Positions 24,079 through 35,759 of a stretch of 64,000 nt of DNA are shown here, piece by piece. This stretch comes from Bradyrhizobium liaoningense (lineage in GTDB: Bacteria > Pseudomonadota > Alphaproteobacteria > Rhizobiales > Xanthobacteraceae). The position numbers and the translations under genes are program-made. Numbering within the stretch: the first letter of the stretch is position 1; the number at the start of each line of letters is the position of its first letter. A model generated the notes under the pieces. The model worked only from the letters and a program-made list of their open reading frames with translations. It did not search any database and was not told the origin of the DNA. The DNA is taken from contig NZ_JAFCJS010000012.1 of NCBI RefSeq assembly GCF_018130825.1, positions 124,001 to 188,000 of the forward strand. Reading direction: 5' to 3'.

Positions 24079-25410
24079 ATGCGCGCTGCGATTTGCTCCA
24101 TGATGCGCCGTCTCGTCCGCGACCGGCGCGGCAATGTCGCGGTGATTTTCGCATTCTGCTGCGTCCCCCTGATCACGGTGGTCGGCTGCGCGGTCGATTA
24201 CTCCCGTGCGACGCAGGTCCGCTCCAAGCTCCAGGCCGCTGCCGATGCGGCCAGCGTCGGCTCGGTCGCCAAGACCTCGCCGGCCTTTGCCGCCGCGGGC
24301 GCGATGACGTCGGATGGCGCAATCCCCGCCGGCATCACCGACGCGACGAACATCTTCAATGCCAACGTCGCCAACCTGACCGGCTACACGCTGAACAGCG
24401 TCACGCCGACGGTGGTCAAGTCCGGCTCGACCGTTACCTCGGCAGTCTCGTTCACCGGCACCATCAACACCATGTTCCTCGGCGTGATCGGCAAGACCGC
24501 GCTGAACATGAGCGGGACGTCGACCGCGACGGCGACCATGCCGCTCTATGTCGACTTCTACCTCCTGCTGGACAATTCGCCGTCGATGGGCGTGGCGGCG
24601 ACGCCGGCGGACGTCAGCAAGATGGTCAACAACACGTCGGACAAATGCGCCTTCGCCTGTCACGACTACAACGACGCGAACAACTACTACAACCTCGCCA
24701 AGACGCTCGGGGTGACGACGCGGATCGACGTGCTGCGCAGCGCGACGCAGTCGCTGATGGATACGGCGGGTGCCACCGAGACCTATTCGAACCAGTTCCG
24801 CATGGCGATCTACGATTTCGGCGCTTCGTCGAAGACCATCGGCCTGCGCGCGCTGTTCTCGCTGTCGGCGAGCCTCTCGAGTGCGAAGACGGCGGCGGGC
24901 GGCATCGATTTGATGGGCGTCTACGGCAACAACGATTCCTACACCGCCGACAAGGATACGCAGTTCAGCACGGTCTTCCCGGCGATCAACAGTGCGATCA
25001 GCGCCCCGGGCGCCGGCACCTCGGCGGCGCCGATGAAGTATCTGTTCTTCGTCTCCGACGGCGTCGCCGACGAGTATAACACCGGCTGCTCCAAGCCGGT
25101 CGTGAGCGGTGGACGCTGCCAGTCGCCGATCGACGTCTCGCTCTGCACCACCATCAAGAACCGTGGCATCAAGATCGCGGTGCTCTACACCACCTATCTG
25201 CAGCTGCCGACCAACTCTTGGTACATGACCTACATCGACCCCTTCAACAAGGGACCGTTCGGGCCGTCACCGAACAGCGAGATCGCGAAGAACATGCAGA
25301 GCTGTGCTTCGCCCGGGCTGTATTTCGAGGTGAGCCCGACGCAAGGCATCTCGGACGCCATGAACGCGCTGTTCAAGAAGGCGGTGGCGGACGCGAGGAT
25401 CTCGGGGTGA
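24079..25410 (+). CDS. TadG/TadE-like pilus assembly protein with vWA domain
   Basis: A 443-residue envelope protein. The N-terminal DRRGNVAVIFAFCCVPLITVVGCAVDYSRA is the TadE/TadG-type membrane segment, followed by QVRSKLQAAADAASVG. The von Willebrand A domain starts near residue 165 (VDFYLLLDNSPSMGVA), with the MIDAS DxSxS. Cysteine pairs (CAFACHD, CSKPVVSGGRCQ) suggest a periplasmic location with disulfides. No other tad gene is nearby, so it is an orphan. The ATG at 24079 was preferred to an upstream GTG. Confidence 0.85.
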   Translation: MRAAICSMMRRLVRDRRGNVAVIFAFCCVPLITVVGCAVDYSRATQVRSKLQAAADAASVGSVAKTSPAFAAAGAMTSDGAIPAGITDATNIFNANVANLTGYTLNSVTPTVVKSGSTVTSAVSFTGTINTMFLGVIGKTALNMSGTSTATATMPLYVDFYLLLDNSPSMGVAATPADVSKMVNNTSDKCAFACHDYNDANNYYNLAKTLGVTTRIDVLRSATQSLMDTAGATETYSNQFRMAIYDFGASSKTIGLRALFSLSASLSSAKTAAGGIDLMGVYGNNDSYTADKDTQFSTVFPAINSAISAPGAGTSAAPMKYLFFVSDGVADEYNTGCSKPVVSGGRCQSPIDVSLCTTIKNRGIKIAVLYTTYLQLPTNSWYMTYIDPFNKGPFGPSPNSEIAKNMQSCASPGLYFEVSPTQGISDAMNALFKKAVADARISG

Positions 25411-25420
25411 GGCCAGAGGC

Positions 25421-25536
25421 GTCATTCCGGGACGATGCGCCAGCATCGAACTATGGTGCGCAATTGCGCACCAGAGAATCTCGAGCCGCATAAACTTCTG
25501 GATTCCGGGTTCTCGCTTCGCGAGCCCCGGAATGAC
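25421..25536. repeat. REP-like unit with GCAATTGC core
   Basis: GTCATTCCGGG on the left and CCCCGGAATGAC on the right enclose GTGCGCAATTGCGCAC (25456-25471). It matches the unit at 6984-7108 and lies between convergent genes. Confidence 0.75.
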
Positions 25537-25543
25537 CGCTGCA

Positions 25544-26785
25544 CTACGACCTGTAATCCCCGTTGATCGCCACATACTCCTTCGTGAGATCGCAGGTCAT
25601 GACTCGGTCGCGGCCCTTGCCGAGGCCGAGCGACACCTTGATCGCGATCTCCGGGGCCTTCATCGCCTCCGATACCTGCGCTTCGTCATAGGACGGATCG
25701 CGCGCGCCGCTCTTGGCGACGCGGATGCCGTTGAAGGAGATCGAGAGCTTGTCGCGATCGGCCGGCTCGCCGGCCTTGCCGACGGCCATCACCACGCGGC
25801 CCCAATTGGCGTCCTCGCCGGCGATCGCGGTCTTGACCAGCGGCGAGTTCGCGATCGACATCGCGATCTTGCGGGCGGAGGCCTTGGTCTTGGCGCCCTC
25901 GACGGTGATCTCGACCAGCTTGCGCGCGCCTTCGCCGTCACGGGCGACCTGCTCGGCGAGATTGGCGAGCACCTGGTTGAACGCCTTGACGAAGGCCTTC
26001 AGGCGCGGATCGCTGGCGCGGCTGATTTTTGGCGCGCCGTGCTGGGCGGCGCCGCCGGTCGCGAACGCCAGCAGCGTGTCCGATGTCGAGGTGTCGCCGT
26101 CGATCGTCACCGCATTGAAGGTGTCCTCGACGCCGCTCTTGAGCAGGGCCTGCAGCGCGGCGGGTGCGATCGGCGCGTCGGTGAAGATGAAGGACAGCAT
26201 CGTCGCCATATCGGGGGCGATCATGCCGGCGCCCTTGGCCATGCCGTTGATGGTGACCTTGGCCTTGCCGAGCTTGACGGTCGCGGTCGCGACCTTCGGG
26301 AAGGTGTCGGTGGTCATGATCGCCTTGGCCGCGGCGAGATAATCGCCGGGCGCGGCGGCTTCGGCCAGGCGGCCAAGCACGCCGTCGAATTTGGTGGCGT
26401 CCAGCGGTTCGCCGATCACGCCGGTCGAGGCCAGGAAGATTTCGCCCTCGCTGCAACCGACGGCCTTGGCCGCGATCTTCGCGGTCAGCGCGGTGGAGGC
26501 GCGGCCGGTCTTGCCGGTGAAGGCGTTGGCATTGCCGGAATTGACGACGAGGGCGCGCGCCTTGCCGCCCTTCAGCTTGGCGCGGCACCATTCGACCGGC
26601 GCCGACGGGCATTTCGATTTGGTGAAGACGCCGGCCACCGCGGTGCCCTTGTCCATCACCGCCAGCAGCACGTCGGTGCGGTTCTTGTAGCGGATGCCGG
26701 CCTCGGCCGTCGCAAGGCGGATGCCCGCGATCACGGGCATGTCGGGAACGTGTTTCGGGGCGAGGGGAGAGACGGAGGAGGACAT
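25544..26785 (-). CDS. argJ: bifunctional ornithine acetyltransferase/N-acetylglutamate synthase
   Basis: ArgJ recycles the acetyl group between N-acetylornithine and glutamate in arginine synthesis. The 413-residue precursor self-cleaves before Thr195 in MIAPDMATMLSF, and this site is intact. NSGNANAFTGKTG and GDTSTSDTLLAFATG are family landmarks. It ends FVAINGDYRS-like (YVAINGDYRS), as expected. It lies downstream of the parvulin gene with a hairpin between them. Confidence 0.96.
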   Translation of the reverse strand: MSSSVSPLAPKHVPDMPVIAGIRLATAEAGIRYKNRTDVLLAVMDKGTAVAGVFTKSKCPSAPVEWCRAKLKGGKARALVVNSGNANAFTGKTGRASTALTAKIAAKAVGCSEGEIFLASTGVIGEPLDATKFDGVLGRLAEAAAPGDYLAAAKAIMTTDTFPKVATATVKLGKAKVTINGMAKGAGMIAPDMATMLSFIFTDAPIAPAALQALLKSGVEDTFNAVTIDGDTSTSDTLLAFATGGAAQHGAPKISRASDPRLKAFVKAFNQVLANLAEQVARDGEGARKLVEITVEGAKTKASARKIAMSIANSPLVKTAIAGEDANWGRVVMAVGKAGEPADRDKLSISFNGIRVAKSGARDPSYDEAQVSEAMKAPEIAIKVSLGLGKGRDRVMTCDLTKEYVAINGDYRS

Positions 26786-26817
26786 CGCGGGTGCCTTGGT
26801 GAGGTCTGGATATGCAG

Positions 26818-26841
26818 ATGGCCGGGCATGTGCCCGGCCAT
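26818..26841. terminator. hairpin between the parvulin gene and argJ
   Basis: ATGGCCGGGCA-TG-TGCCCGGCCAT is a perfect inverted repeat with 11-bp arms just after the parvulin stop codon. It has no T tract on the minus strand but probably ends or attenuates that transcript before argJ. Confidence 0.6.
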
Positions 26842-26886
26842 TGCGACGTTAGATACTATTGGCGTCCGCGAAGTGACAGCGAATTC

Positions 26887-27795
26887 TTACTTCTTCGCCG
26901 GCGGAGCCATCTTGCTGTCGGAGGGCTTGGCCGCGTCGGCCGGCTTGGCGTCCGCCGCCGGCTGGTCCAGGCGCTCGACCTTGGCCTCGGCGCGCAGCTT
27001 GGCGACATAGTCGGCCTGGGCCTTGCGGGTGACGTAGTTCTCGATCTGGGCCTTGACCTGCTCGAAGTCCGGCGCCTTGCGGGCGCGCTTTTCCTCGACC
27101 TTGATGATGTGCCAGCCGAACTGCGACTTCACGGGGTCGGAGATCTTGCCCGGCTCGAGCGCGAACGCCACGGCCGAGAATTCCGGCACCATCTGCTCCT
27201 TGGTGAAGAAGCCGAGGTCGCCGCCGTCGGCGGAGCCCGGATCCTTGGACTTCTTCTTGGCGAGCTCGGCGAAATCGGCGCCCTTGTCGAGCTCGGCCTT
27301 CACCGCCTTGGCCTCGTCCTCGGTCTCGACCAGGATGTGGCGGGCGCGCACCTCCTGCTCGCCGGTGATCTGCTTGGAGGCCTCCTCATAGACCTTCTTC
27401 ATCGCGTCGGGGGTGGTGGCGGCCTTGCCCTCATTGGCGAGCAGGCTGTCCATCAGCAGCCGGTTGCGGGCGAACGCCAGGCGCTTCTTGAACTCCTCGC
27501 TGTCGGCGACCTTCTTGTCTTCGGCAGCCTTGCTGACGATCTTCATGTCGATCAGGAAGGACAGGACGTTCTCGTCCTTGGTCGCCGGGTCCATCTGGGC
27601 AAGGCTCGGCCCGAGTTCCTCCTCGGCCATGGCGACGTCGCTCTTCTTGATTTCCACGCCATTGACCTTCGCCAGGACCGGATCGTCGGCAGCCCGGCCG
27701 GGACCCGCGATCAGCGCCAGCGCAAGGCAGCCCACGAGGGCGGTGGCGAGGCCGAAGCGCAGGCCGGTTTTGGTTACCGGGAACGAGGTGGTCAT
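26887..27795 (-). CDS. periplasmic peptidyl-prolyl isomerase (parvulin)
   Basis: A 302-residue secreted parvulin of the SurA/PrsA type. The ATG at 27795 starts a Sec signal peptide (LRFGLATALVGCLALALIAGPGRAA). A SurA-like N-terminal chaperone domain follows (VLAKVNGVEIKKSDVAMAEEEL), then the PPIase domain (EVRARHILVETEDEA; DPGSADGGDLGFF; FGWHIIKVEEKR) near residues 140-235. A Lys/Ala/Pro-rich tail follows. It is divergent from secA, the usual rhizobial pairing, which fits a role in folding exported proteins. Confidence 0.92.
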   Translation of the reverse strand: MTTSFPVTKTGLRFGLATALVGCLALALIAGPGRAADDPVLAKVNGVEIKKSDVAMAEEELGPSLAQMDPATKDENVLSFLIDMKIVSKAAEDKKVADSEEFKKRLAFARNRLLMDSLLANEGKAATTPDAMKKVYEEASKQITGEQEVRARHILVETEDEAKAVKAELDKGADFAELAKKKSKDPGSADGGDLGFFTKEQMVPEFSAVAFALEPGKISDPVKSQFGWHIIKVEEKRARKAPDFEQVKAQIENYVTRKAQADYVAKLRAEAKVERLDQPAADAKPADAAKPSDSKMAPPAKK

Positions 27796-28149
27796 GGAAA
27801 ATCCTTTTGTTGAAGCAGGGGGCTGCTCGAGCGGGGCGGACACTCGCCCAATCAGGGGGGCTTGGCAACGCGAAAAGTCTGTCAAAATGATGAATTAGCC
27901 GCAACGCGCCCGCCGTTGACAAGGCCCTGACCGGGCCATATCTCTGCCCGGTCGCGACCATGGCGATGGCGTTTATTTTGCTGCGTTTTTGGCCGTTGAA
28001 CCCAGACTTGCCCAATTCCCACCCATATGGCGGATGACCCCCCGCAGTCCGGGCTCTGACGCCAGCAGGCGTCACGGTGAGTTGATAAGGCAGGCGGGTG
28101 ACAACTTCTTGGCTGCAACGCGGTTGAATCGCGAACACAGGAACTAGGC
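27796..28149. other. parvulin-secA divergent intergenic region
   Basis: This 354-bp stretch has no gene. It carries the secA promoter at 27916-27944, an untranslated leader of roughly 200 nt and presumably the parvulin promoter near 27850-27900. Confidence 0.6.
27916..27944 (+). promoter_or_regulatory. sigma70-type promoter of secA
   Basis: A perfect TTGACA (27916-27921) is followed after exactly 17 bp by TATCTC (27939-27944). Transcription would begin near 27951, leaving a leader of about 200 nt before the secA ATG. Confidence 0.6.
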
Positions 28150-30990
<2,841 letters not shown>

Positions 30991-31048
30991 CGACTAGCTT
31001 CGCTGCCACGCGCGCGTGAGGCGCGATACTCGTGCCTCATCCTCCGCT

Positions 31049-31151
31049 GTCGTCGCCCGGCTTGACCGGACGACCCAGTACGCCGCGGCTTCTCGGCTCA
31101 ATCACTAATGTCTCTGGAATACTGGATCGCCCGCCTTCGCGGGCGATGACA
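31049..31151. repeat. BIME-like unit (CGTCGCCCGG...CGGGCGATGACA)
   Basis: TGTCGTCGCCCGG and the CCAGTA box on the left face TACTGGATCGCCCG...CGGGCGATGACA on the right, about 40 bp apart. Confidence 0.75.
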
Positions 31152-31183
31152 GTTGAGGGTGTGGCGCGCAGTTAGCCCCACGT

Positions 31184-31352
31184 CGTCGTCCTGGCGAAAG
31201 CCAGGACCTATTACCCCAAGAGTAAGTTGTGGCGCGACGCTGGCGACCGCGAGTCTTCGTCAAACCAAATGCGGTGGCAATGGGTCCTGGATCTGCGCTC
31301 CGCTCGCGACAACGCTGCGCGTGGCCGCGAGCTTCGCTTGTCCAGGACGACG
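31184..31352. repeat. BIME-like unit (GTCCTGGC family)
   Basis: GTCGTCCTGGCGAAAGCCAGGAC on the left (less than one helix turn between arms) and GGTCCTGGATC...GTCCAGGACGAC on the right. It is related to the unit at 1984-2130, but without the GCAATTGC core. Confidence 0.7.
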
Positions 31353-31374
31353 ATGGAATTGATATTCACGCAGC

Positions 31375-31818
31375 TCAATTCGAGCTGTCGATCAGGCTCT
31401 CCAGCAGCCGCTTGAGTTCGCTCGTCGACTTGTCGCCGTAGCTCTCCAGGATGTGCTCCTCCTGGTCCACCGCGAGCGAGTTGAGCCTCTTGCACAGCAC
31501 CTTGCCGCGGTCGGAGATGAACATCAGCACCTTGCGGCGGTCGTTCGGGTCCTGCACGCGGTAGACCAGCGTGTCGGAGACCATGCGGTCGATCATCTTG
31601 GTCAGCGTTGGATGGTTGAGCAGCACCGCGTCCGCAAGCTCGCCCATCGAATGGCCGTTGCCATCCGACAGCACTTTCAGGATGCGCCATTGCTCGACGG
31701 GAACGCCCTCCTTGCTCAAGCGCAGTTCCAGCTGCCGGTTGATCTCCCGGTTGGCTTGCGCGAGCAGGTAAGCGAGATGTTCGGTGATCGGGGTGTTTTC
31801 TTTCGACGGTTTTGCCAC
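31375..31818 (-). CDS. MarR family transcriptional regulator
   Basis: A 147-residue winged-helix regulator. LRLSKEGVPVEQWRILKVLSDGNGHSMGELADAVLLNHPTLTKMIDRMVSDTLVYRVQDPNDRRKVLMFISDRG covers the whole MarR DNA-binding domain, with the DxRxxxxxLT-like wing (DPNDRRKVLMF). The GTG at 31818 gives MAKPSKENTPITEHL; an in-frame TTG lies 8 codons upstream, and neither has a strong ribosome site. It is divergent from the AmiC-like/amidase/ABC operon and is the best candidate for its regulator. The ligand is probably an amide or aromatic acid, by inference only. Confidence 0.9.
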   Translation of the reverse strand: MAKPSKENTPITEHLAYLLAQANREINRQLELRLSKEGVPVEQWRILKVLSDGNGHSMGELADAVLLNHPTLTKMIDRMVSDTLVYRVQDPNDRRKVLMFISDRGKVLCKRLNSLAVDQEEHILESYGDKSTSELKRLLESLIDSSN

Positions 31819-31868
31819 GGCTAAGACTTCGTCTTGACCCAAATGAGTGAATGTCTTGCAATCAATGC

Positions 31869-31903
31869 TGCATCTATATGCACTTCAATTCTTGAATATT
31901 CAA
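31869..31903. promoter_or_regulatory. candidate MarR operator region
   Basis: In an unusually AT-rich 60-bp stretch between the divergent genes lie the perfect palindrome TTGAATATTCAA (31892-31903) and the inverted repeat TGCAT-CTAT-ATGCA (31869-31882). MarR proteins bind palindromes of this size in divergent promoters. No experimental site is known to me. Confidence 0.5.
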
Positions 31904-31997
31904 TATTTTCAAAATAGGATCATTGCCCAACAAAAGGGCGGAAGCCGCGGCCGCCTGCTCAATGTGCTTTCAGGTCTGGTGCCAGACAGGAGTTGGC

Positions 31998-33182
31998 GTG
32001 CGCGCGACGGTAAACTTCCCGGCTCACGGCGGCCCGGCGTTGCCGCCGTCCCTGCTGTTCAGGAATCTGTCGTCATCGGCGGCTGACTTCGACCTGTCTC
32101 CGGTCGATGCGCATTTCATGAAGCGCCGCGGCGCGCGCAACAAGCTGCGCATCGGCAATTTCCTCACCTTCACCGGCTCGCCCGGAATCTGGGGCCCGAC
32201 CTCCACCAACAGTGCGATGCTGGCGGTCGCCGAGATCAACAAGCGCGGCGGCATTCTGGGCCGCGAGCTCGAGCTGTCGATCTACGATTCCGGCGGACCC
32301 ATCGATGAGGTGGTGCGCCGCGCCGAGCAGGCGATCGCCTTCGACGAGGTCGACCTCATCATGGGCTCGCATATCAGCGCGGTCCGCGTCGCGCTGCGCA
32401 AGGTCACCGGCAACCGCATCCCCTACATCTACACCCCGGTCTATGAGGGCGGCGAGCGCACGCCGGGCGTGATGGCGATCGGCGAGACGCCGCGCTGGCA
32501 GAGCCGGCCGGCGATCCACTGGCTGGCGGACGTCAAGAAGGCCGCGCGCTGGTACCTGATCGGCAGCGATTATGTCTGGCCGTGGCAGTCGCATCGTTCG
32601 GTGAAGCGCTACATCAAGGAGGCCGGCGGCCAGGTCGTCGGCGAGGAGTTCGTGCCTGTCGGCGAGGACAATCACGAGCCGCATCTGGCGCGCATCCGCG
32701 CCGCCAAGCCTGATGTGGTGCTGATCTCGCTGATCGGCACCGACAGCATCACCTTCAACCGCGCCTTTGCCGAGGCGGGGCTTGCCACCTCCACGCTGCG
32801 GCTGGCCGGTGCGATGGACGAGACCGTGCTGCTCGGCATCGGCGCCGACAACACCGAGAATTTGTTCTGCGCCTCCGGCTATTTCAACGGCATGGTCTCG
32901 CGCGCCAATGACGAGTTCCTCAGCGCGTATCATTCCATGTTCGGTGCCAACGCGCCGCCGGTCGGCTCCGTCGGTCAGTCGAACTATGAAGGATTGCGCT
33001 TCCTTGAATCCGTCGCCAATCGCGCCGGCTCGCTGGCCTTCCGTCCGCTGCTCAAGGCCGCGCGCAACACCGTCTATACGGCGGGCCGCGGCCCCGTGAC
33101 GCTTCGCGACGGCCGCGCCGAGATGCCGATGTACCTCGCTGAAGCCGACGGTCTCGACTTCAAGATCATCAAGACGCTCTGA
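31998..33182 (+). CDS. cytoplasmic AmiC-like substrate-binding protein
   Basis: A 394-residue periplasmic-binding-fold protein (type 1, Peripla_BP_6/AmiC-UrtA group): LRIGNFLTFTGSPGIWGPTSTNSAMLAVAEINKRGGILGRELELSIYDSGG, then YLIGSDYVWPWQSHRSVKRYIKEAGG. It has no signal peptide from any plausible start, unlike the exported protein at 35760, so it is probably a cytoplasmic amide sensor like Pseudomonas AmiC. I chose the GTG at 31998 because AGGAG lies 5 nt upstream; the ATG at 32118, nearer the conserved domain, has no ribosome site but is possible. It lies upstream of the amidase. Confidence 0.8.
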   Translation: MRATVNFPAHGGPALPPSLLFRNLSSSAADFDLSPVDAHFMKRRGARNKLRIGNFLTFTGSPGIWGPTSTNSAMLAVAEINKRGGILGRELELSIYDSGGPIDEVVRRAEQAIAFDEVDLIMGSHISAVRVALRKVTGNRIPYIYTPVYEGGERTPGVMAIGETPRWQSRPAIHWLADVKKAARWYLIGSDYVWPWQSHRSVKRYIKEAGGQVVGEEFVPVGEDNHEPHLARIRAAKPDVVLISLIGTDSITFNRAFAEAGLATSTLRLAGAMDETVLLGIGADNTENLFCASGYFNGMVSRANDEFLSAYHSMFGANAPPVGSVGQSNYEGLRFLESVANRAGSLAFRPLLKAARNTVYTAGRGPVTLRDGRAEMPMYLAEADGLDFKIIKTL

Positions 33183-33346
33183 GAGGCGGCTGCCGATAGC
33201 CGCAGCGGACTTGCGAAATAATACTTGAAAAGGAAAATATTTCCGTCTGTAATATCGACGTGAAGCCGGTTGGCCCGCGCCGTGCAGGCGCGAGCAAGCG
33301 GCTTCCGTCCAATGCCAGGGATCAAGAAGCCTCAGAGGAGAGCTCC

Positions 33347-34861
33347 GTGACAGTTGTCCTTCCCACGCCCGCCCAACTTCGCAGTGTCGCCGAACAATGC
33401 GGCCTTTCGCTCACCGATGACGACGTCGCATCGTTCCGCGGCCTGATGCAGGGCTCGATCGAAGCCTACAATCTCGTTGCCGCGATGCCGGACGAATTGC
33501 CCGAGGTTAAATATCCGCGCACGCCGGGCTATCGGCCCTCGGCCGAAGAGAACCCGCGCAATGCCTGGTATCGCAAGTCGACCGTGAAGGGCGCCGCCAG
33601 CGGCAAGCTCAAGGGCAAGACCATTGCGCTGAAAGACAACATCATGCTGGCCGGCGTGCCCATGACCAACGGCTCGTCGACGCTGGAAGGCTATGTGCCC
33701 GATTTCGATGCCACCATCGTCACGCGCATGCTGGATGCCGGCGCCGAGATCAAGGGCAAGGTGCATTGCGAGCATTTCTGTCTGTCCGGCGGCAGCCACA
33801 CCGGCTCCTACGGGCCCGTGCATAATCCGCACAAGATGGGGTACTCGGCCGGCGGCTCGTCGTCAGGCTCGGGCGTCGTGGTCGCGCTCGGCGAGGTCGA
33901 CATGGCGATCGGCGGTGATCAGGGCGGCTCGATCCGCATGCCGTCCTCGTTCTGCGGCATTTACGGCATGAAGCCGACCTGGGGCCTCGTACCCTATACC
34001 GGCATCATGCCGATCGAGATCTATGTCGACCATACCGGTCCGATGACCGCGACGGTTGCCGACAACGCGCTGCTGCTCGAAGTGCTCGCCGGAGACGACG
34101 GCTACGATCCGCGCATCAAGGCGCCGAAGGTCGAGGAATACACCAAGGCCCTCGGCCAGGGCGTCAAGGGCATGAAGATCGGCATCCTCAAGGAAGGTTT
34201 TGAGCAGCCGGTCGCAGAGGCCGCGGTGAATGAAAGCGTGCGCGAGGCCGCAAAGCGCTTCAAGGATCTGGGCGCCACCGTCGAGACCGTCTCGATCCCG
34301 ATGCACCTCCTGGGCGGCGCGATCTGGACCCCGATCGGCACCGAAGGCCTGACCCAGACCATGATGTTCGGCGACGGCTACGGCCTCAGCCGCGGCGATC
34401 TCTATTCGACCTCGCTGATGGATTTTCATCGCGGCTGGCGCCGGCAGGCCGACTCGCTGTCCGAGACCACGAAGCTGTTCATGATGCTCGGCACCTACAT
34501 CAACAACAATTTCGGCCCACGCTTCTACGGCAAGGCGCTCAATATCTCCCGCCGCCTGACCGCGGCCTACGACAAGGCGCTTGGGGATTACGATCTGCTT
34601 CTGCTGCCGACGACGCCGATGAAGGCGACCAAGCTGCCGGAGCCCAATGCCAGCCGCGAGGAATATGTTGCGCGCGCGCTCGAGATGATCTCGAACACCG
34701 CGCCGTTCGACATCACCCATCACCCCGCGATGTCGCTGCCCTGCGGCATGGTCGACGGCCTGCCGGTCGGCCTGATGCTGGTCGGCCGCATGTTCGAGGA
34801 ATCCACCATCTACCGCGCCGCCCATGCCTTCGAGCAGATCGGTGACTGGAAGAAGATGTGA
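33347..34861 (+). CDS. amidase (amidase signature family)
   Basis: A 504-residue amidase that should hydrolyse an amide to the acid and ammonia. The Ser-cisSer-Lys triad is complete: Lys96 (KTIALKDNIM), Ser171 in GGSSSGS, and nucleophile Ser195 (DQGGSIRMPS), with the same spacing as GatA. The GTG at 33347 follows AGAGGAG by 6 nt; an upstream in-frame GTG has no such site. The SSFCGIYGMKPTWGLVPYTGIMPIEIYVDHTGPM block resembles acetamidase/formamidase-like and AtzF-like members. It is the only catabolic enzyme in the ABC transporter operon. Confidence 0.92.
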   Translation: MTVVLPTPAQLRSVAEQCGLSLTDDDVASFRGLMQGSIEAYNLVAAMPDELPEVKYPRTPGYRPSAEENPRNAWYRKSTVKGAASGKLKGKTIALKDNIMLAGVPMTNGSSTLEGYVPDFDATIVTRMLDAGAEIKGKVHCEHFCLSGGSHTGSYGPVHNPHKMGYSAGGSSSGSGVVVALGEVDMAIGGDQGGSIRMPSSFCGIYGMKPTWGLVPYTGIMPIEIYVDHTGPMTATVADNALLLEVLAGDDGYDPRIKAPKVEEYTKALGQGVKGMKIGILKEGFEQPVAEAAVNESVREAAKRFKDLGATVETVSIPMHLLGGAIWTPIGTEGLTQTMMFGDGYGLSRGDLYSTSLMDFHRGWRRQADSLSETTKLFMMLGTYINNNFGPRFYGKALNISRRLTAAYDKALGDYDLLLLPTTPMKATKLPEPNASREEYVARALEMISNTAPFDITHHPAMSLPCGMVDGLPVGLMLVGRMFEESTIYRAAHAFEQIGDWKKM

Positions 34862-34897
34862 GAAGCGAAACAATGCAGACGGACGGAAATCTACCGC

Positions 34898-35755
34898 ATG
34901 GCTAACGCGTTCGTCGCGGCGTTCGAGATCCTGAGCTTCGGTGCGATCATCGTCCTGATCGTGCTGGGGCTCGGGATCATCGCCAGCATGATGGGCATCT
35001 TCAACTTTGCGCAGGGCGAGTTCGTCCTGCTTGGGGCCTACATCACTTACCTCGCCTACGCCAAGGGAATGCCGATCTGGGCCGGCATGGTCGCGGCGCC
35101 CTTCGTGGTCGGCGCTCTCGGCTTCGTCTTGGAGGCGTTGATCATTCGCCGCTTCTACGCCGCGCCTATCGTCGCCATGCTCGGCACCTATGCGCTCGGC
35201 CTCATCATCCGCGAATCCGTGCGCGGCCTGATCGGCGGCTTCTATCTGACCGTGCCCGAGCCGATCGGCGGCTCGATCGACATCGGCGCCATGCACATCT
35301 CGGCCTGGCGCTTCACCATCATCGTCATCACGCTGCTGGTGATGGGCGGCTGCTATCTGCTGTTGTCGCGCACCAGCTTCGGCCTCCGCGTCCGCGCCAC
35401 GCTGGAGAATCCGTCGCTGGCGCGTGCTTCCGGCATTTCGACGCCGCTGATCTACGGCGCCACTTTTGCGTTCGGTGCCGCGCTCGCCGGTCTTGCCGGC
35501 GCGCTGATCGTGCCGGTGTTCAGCCTGTTCGCCGATCTCGGCCTGCGCTTCCTCATCCAGGGCTTTGTCGCGGTGATGGTCGGCGGAGTCGGCTCCTTCA
35601 TCGGGCCGGTCGCGGGCGCCGGCGTCATCGGCACGCTGAGTGCCGCACTGCCATGGGTGATGGCGCCTGTCGTCGCCGACGTCCTCGTCTTCGTGCTCGC
35701 CATTGTCTTCATCAAATTCCGCCCGCAGGGCCTCATCGCTGGAAAAGGGGTTTAG
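34898..35755 (+). CDS. LivH-type ABC transporter permease
   Basis: A 285-residue inner-membrane permease of the branched-chain amino acid/urea importer family (LivH/UrtB). It has about eight hydrophobic segments, GQ-type motif FNFAQGEFVLLGAYITYLAYAKG, and the EAA-like loop FGLRVRATLENPSLARASGISTPLIY. The C-terminal FVLAIVFIKFRPQGLIAGKGV is typical. It partners the LivM-type permease at 36984. It starts 36 bp after the amidase stop, so it is in the same operon. Confidence 0.93.
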   Translation: MANAFVAAFEILSFGAIIVLIVLGLGIIASMMGIFNFAQGEFVLLGAYITYLAYAKGMPIWAGMVAAPFVVGALGFVLEALIIRRFYAAPIVAMLGTYALGLIIRESVRGLIGGFYLTVPEPIGGSIDIGAMHISAWRFTIIVITLLVMGGCYLLLSRTSFGLRVRATLENPSLARASGISTPLIYGATFAFGAALAGLAGALIVPVFSLFADLGLRFLIQGFVAVMVGGVGSFIGPVAGAGVIGTLSAALPWVMAPVVADVLVFVLAIVFIKFRPQGLIAGKGV

Positions 35756-35759
35756 TCAC

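Larger units (their letters stand above)
30991..31374. other. gene-free repeat region between secA and marR
   Basis: These 384 bp hold two repeat units (31049-31151 and 31184-31352) and no supported gene. The secA and MarR transcripts end here convergently. Confidence 0.7.
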
